NCBI GenBank assembly: GCA_934167735.1
Contig: CAKPLV010000027.1
Span: 1-8,978 of the forward strand
Length of the DNA: 8,978 nucleotides
Origin: an uncultured Clostridia bacterium
Lineage (GTDB): Bacteria; Bacillota; Clostridia; TANB77; CAG-508
Direction of reading: 5' to 3'
The notes beneath the pieces were generated by a model. That model saw nothing but the letters and a program-made list of their open reading frames with translations, made no database searches and was not told the origin of the DNA. This document shows positions 6,876 through 8,978 of the stretch, in pieces; position 1 is the first letter of the stretch, and every line of letters begins with the position of its first letter. Position numbers and translations under genes: made by a program.

Positions 6876-6902
6876 TGTATAAGCAGTTTATACTTGAATT
6901 TT
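6867..6902. repeat. 36-base inverted repeat joining the divergent -35 boxes
   Basis: The left arm is AAAATTCAA, an unpaired T (6876), then GTATAA (6877-6882). The loop is GCAGT. The right arm is TTATAC (6888-6893) then TTGAATTTT (6894-6902). This gives 15 matched pairs with one bulged base. Both -35 boxes lie in the outer arms, and their hexamers are 18 bases apart. One dimeric regulator or one polymerase occupancy event could affect both genes. Confidence 0.7.
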
Positions 6903-6922
6903 TCGACAATTTAGGATAAAAT
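6894..6922 (+). promoter_or_regulatory. Sigma-A promoter of smc
   Basis: TTGAAT (6894-6899), a 17-base spacer and TAAAAT (6917-6922) form a near-consensus promoter. Transcription should begin near 6929, about 26 bases before the smc ATG. Confidence 0.75.
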
Positions 6923-6941
6923 ACAACAAGAATAACAAACA

Positions 6942-6947
6942 AGGGTG
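6942..6947 (+). promoter_or_regulatory. Shine-Dalgarno site of smc
   Basis: AGGGTG lies 7 bases before the ATG at 6955. The encoded start MYLKRLEMQGFKSFAD is the standard N-terminus of Smc, so site and start agree. Confidence 0.75.
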
Positions 6948-6954
6948 ATAAAAC

Positions 6955-8978
6955 ATGTATTTAAAAAGACTAGAAATGCAAGGATTTAAATCATTTGCAG
7001 ATAAAACAGTATTAGAATTTATGCCAGGAATAACAAGTGTAATAGGACCAAATGGTTCAGGAAAAAGTAATATATCAGATGCAATAAGATGGATTCTTGG
7101 AGAACAAAGTATGAAATCTTTAAGAGGTGCAAAAACACAAGATATTATTTTTGCTGGAACTCAAAACAGAAAATCATTAGGTTTTGCTGAAGCATCTTTA
7201 ATATTTGATAATACAGATGGTTCATTACCAATAGAATATTCAGAAGTTACTATCACAAGAAAAATATATAGAAGTGGTGAAACAGGATATTACATTAATA
7301 AAGTGCCATGTAGACTAAAAGATGTTGTAGAATTGTTTATGGATACAGGTATTGGTAGAGATGGATATTCTATAATAGGGCAAGGAAAAATAGATGAAAT
7401 ATTAAGTAATAAATCAGAAGACAGAAGACATATATTTGAAGAAGCGGCTGGAATTGTTAAATATAGGGCAAGAAAAGAAGAAACAGAAAAAAAATTAGAA
7501 CAAACAAAACTAAATCTATTAAGGATAAATGATATTTTATCAGAATTAGAAAATAATATAGAACCAATGCAACAACAAGCAGAAAAGGCAAAAAAATATT
7601 TAAACTTAAAAGAAGAACTTAAAAAAATAGAAATAGGATTATTTTTATATAATATCGATAAAAACAAAAAGAGTCTTGAAGAACTAACAGAAGATGAAAA
7701 AATAATGAATGACACATTAAATCAAGAAGAAGGAAAGCTAGAAAAAATAAAAATATCTAAAGAAGAGCTAAAATCAGAAATAGATGAAATAATCACACGT
7801 ATAGAAGAGTTACAAAATATAGGATTTGAAAGTCAAAAAGAAATTGAGCAAATCAATTCCAATATAAATGTGTCACAAGCAAAAATAGAAAATAATATTG
7901 AAAACATTACAAGATACAAAACAGATATAGAAAACTTAGAAAACAAAATAGCAGAATTAAGTGAAGAAGTAGAAAACAGAAAAAATAAAAAAGAAAATTT
8001 ACAAAAAAACAAAGAAAAATTTGAAAATGAGTTAAAAGCAAAAGAAACAGAACTTGGAGAAATACTAGAAAAATTAAGTACAAAAGAATTAGAAATAGAA
8101 AAAATAAAACAACAAATAGAAGAAAATGTAGACAGAAAATATGAGTTACAATCACAAGCAAGCATTGGAAATGCTAATATAGAAAATAATATAAAAAGAC
8201 AATCACAAATCAAACAAGAAATAACAAATAATGTTTTTGAACTTGATAAAATCAGAATGAAAAAAGAAGACATATTTAAGAATTTCCAACAAATAGAACA
8301 AGAAAGAAATACATTATTAAAACAAATAGAAGAAATAAATAATGAAAAAATAAAATTTGAAGCAAAAGTAAAAGAATATAATTTACAAATAGAAAACTAT
8401 ACAAATGAACAAAGAATGAAAAAATCAAGACATGATTTCTTGGTTGAAACAGAAAAAGAAAAAGAAGGATATGTTAAAAGTGTTAAGCAATTATTAGTTG
8501 ATTGTGAAAAAAATGCAGAACTAAAAAAAGGTATGCATGGTGTACTTGCAAACATAATCTCAGTTCCTAAAGAATATGAAACAGCTATAGAAATGAGCTT
8601 AGGTGCAAGCCTACAAAACATTGTAACAGAAAGTGAAGAAGATGCTAAAAAATTAATAGAATATTTAAAAACTAACAATTTTGGAAGAGCTTCATTCTTA
8701 CCTATATCTGCAGTAAAAGGAAAAAAACTTGAATCAATAAAAGGTAAAAAAGATGGTATAATTGGTATTGCATCAGATATAGTAACATACGATGATAAAT
8801 ACAAACAAATAATATTCAATTTGCTTGGAAGAACAGTAATTGTTGATCAAATGCAAAATGCAATAAGAATTGCTAAAGAAAACAATTATTCATTTAGAAT
8901 TGTAACAATAGGTGGAGATATAATAAATCCATCAGGAGTAATGACAGGTGGTTCAATATCTAAGAAAACAGTTAATAT
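6955..8978 (+). CDS. smc: Chromosome segregation ATPase Smc (3' end cut off by the window)
   Basis: Smc forms the ring-shaped condensin, with ScpA and ScpB, that folds and segregates the chromosome. The frame stays open to the window end, giving 674 codons. Family members have about 1,180 residues, so a little over half is present. The N-terminal head carries the Walker A P-loop GPNGSGKS at 31-38, a Q-loop region around TQDIIFAGT, and the head motif GIGRDGYSIIGQGKIDEIL. A long coiled coil rich in K, E, I, L and N fills about 165-515. The hinge starts near residue 525 (GMHGVLANIISVPKEYE) and includes GASLQNIV from G550 and GRTVIVD. It closes with SGVMTGGS around 660-667. The second coil, the ABC signature and Walker B lie beyond the window. 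In many Firmicutes smc follows rnc and precedes ftsY; here it has its own promoter and a divergent neighbour. No frameshift is visible. Confidence 0.97.
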   Translation, partial: MYLKRLEMQGFKSFADKTVLEFMPGITSVIGPNGSGKSNISDAIRWILGEQSMKSLRGAKTQDIIFAGTQNRKSLGFAEASLIFDNTDGSLPIEYSEVTITRKIYRSGETGYYINKVPCRLKDVVELFMDTGIGRDGYSIIGQGKIDEILSNKSEDRRHIFEEAAGIVKYRARKEETEKKLEQTKLNLLRINDILSELENNIEPMQQQAEKAKKYLNLKEELKKIEIGLFLYNIDKNKKSLEELTEDEKIMNDTLNQEEGKLEKIKISKEELKSEIDEIITRIEELQNIGFESQKEIEQINSNINVSQAKIENNIENITRYKTDIENLENKIAELSEEVENRKNKKENLQKNKEKFENELKAKETELGEILEKLSTKELEIEKIKQQIEENVDRKYELQSQASIGNANIENNIKRQSQIKQEITNNVFELDKIRMKKEDIFKNFQQIEQERNTLLKQIEEINNEKIKFEAKVKEYNLQIENYTNEQRMKKSRHDFLVETEKEKEGYVKSVKQLLVDCEKNAELKKGMHGVLANIISVPKEYETAIEMSLGASLQNIVTESEEDAKKLIEYLKTNNFGRASFLPISAVKGKKLESIKGKKDGIIGIASDIVTYDDKYKQIIFNLLGRTVIVDQMQNAIRIAKENNYSFRIVTIGGDIINPSGVMTGGSISKKTVN

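Noticed and set aside
6757..6942. Minus-strand open frame of 61 codons
   Set aside because: It runs across both promoters and into the orphan gene, and it has a composition typical of AT-rich noncoding DNA.
6302..6954. Orphan gene as cargo of an insertion sequence or integrated element
   Set aside because: I found no transposase, no matching terminal repeats at its borders and no target duplication; only composition points to transfer.
7290..8819. Several minus-strand open frames rich in Ser, Phe and Leu
   Set aside because: They are shadows of the smc coding strand; plus-strand Glu/Lys codons read backwards give Ser/Phe/Leu runs.
1..8978. tRNA, rRNA, riboswitch or CRISPR array
   Set aside because: No cloverleaf, rRNA-like stretch, regularly spaced repeat or recognisable riboswitch core was seen on either strand.

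Overview
The window looks like chromosomal core sequence from an AT-rich Gram-positive bacterium, most likely a low-GC member of the Firmicutes (Clostridia-like, possibly an uncultured gut lineage). The main genes are strongly A/T biased: Arg is mostly AGA, Ile often ATA and Leu mostly TTA. Strong Shine-Dalgarno sites precede most genes. Trp is TGG and no TGA falls inside a gene, so the standard bacterial code fits. The lineage call is inferred from composition and gene content only.

Positions 1-6301 hold five co-directional genes with short gaps: dnaG (primase, missing its first few codons), rpoD/sigA (primary sigma factor), an MscS-type mechanosensitive channel, an OmpR-type response regulator and its HAMP sensor histidine kinase. 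dnaG-rpoD is the classic macromolecular-synthesis pairing. The channel and the two-component pair look appended to it and may share its transcript, with a possible extra promoter at about 4062-4070. The run ends in a strong bidirectional terminator (6283-6315) whose loop contains the kinase stop codon.

Positions 6336-6773 carry a minus-strand gene of 145 residues that I do not recognise. It is about 40% G+C by hand count, against roughly 22-33% in neighbouring lines I counted, and it uses CGT/CGG, CTC/CTG and ATC/GTC codons that are rare around it. It has its own near-consensus promoter, ribosome site and terminator, so it looks like an intact, expressed and probably acquired gene. Its DNA is unusually rich in short perfect palindromes, including a terminator-like hairpin facing the opposite way.

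Positions 6774-6954 are a 181-base divergent control region. Two back-to-back sigma-A promoters, one for the unknown gene and one for smc, have their -35 boxes in the two arms of a 15-bp inverted repeat (6867-6902). Further palindromes sit in the unknown gene's promoter spacer and at its predicted transcription start. From 6955 to the window end runs smc, the chromosome-condensation ATPase, cut off just after its hinge.

The core genes are ordinary. The points worth a second look are the compositionally foreign orphan gene, its palindromes, and the symmetrical control region it shares with smc.
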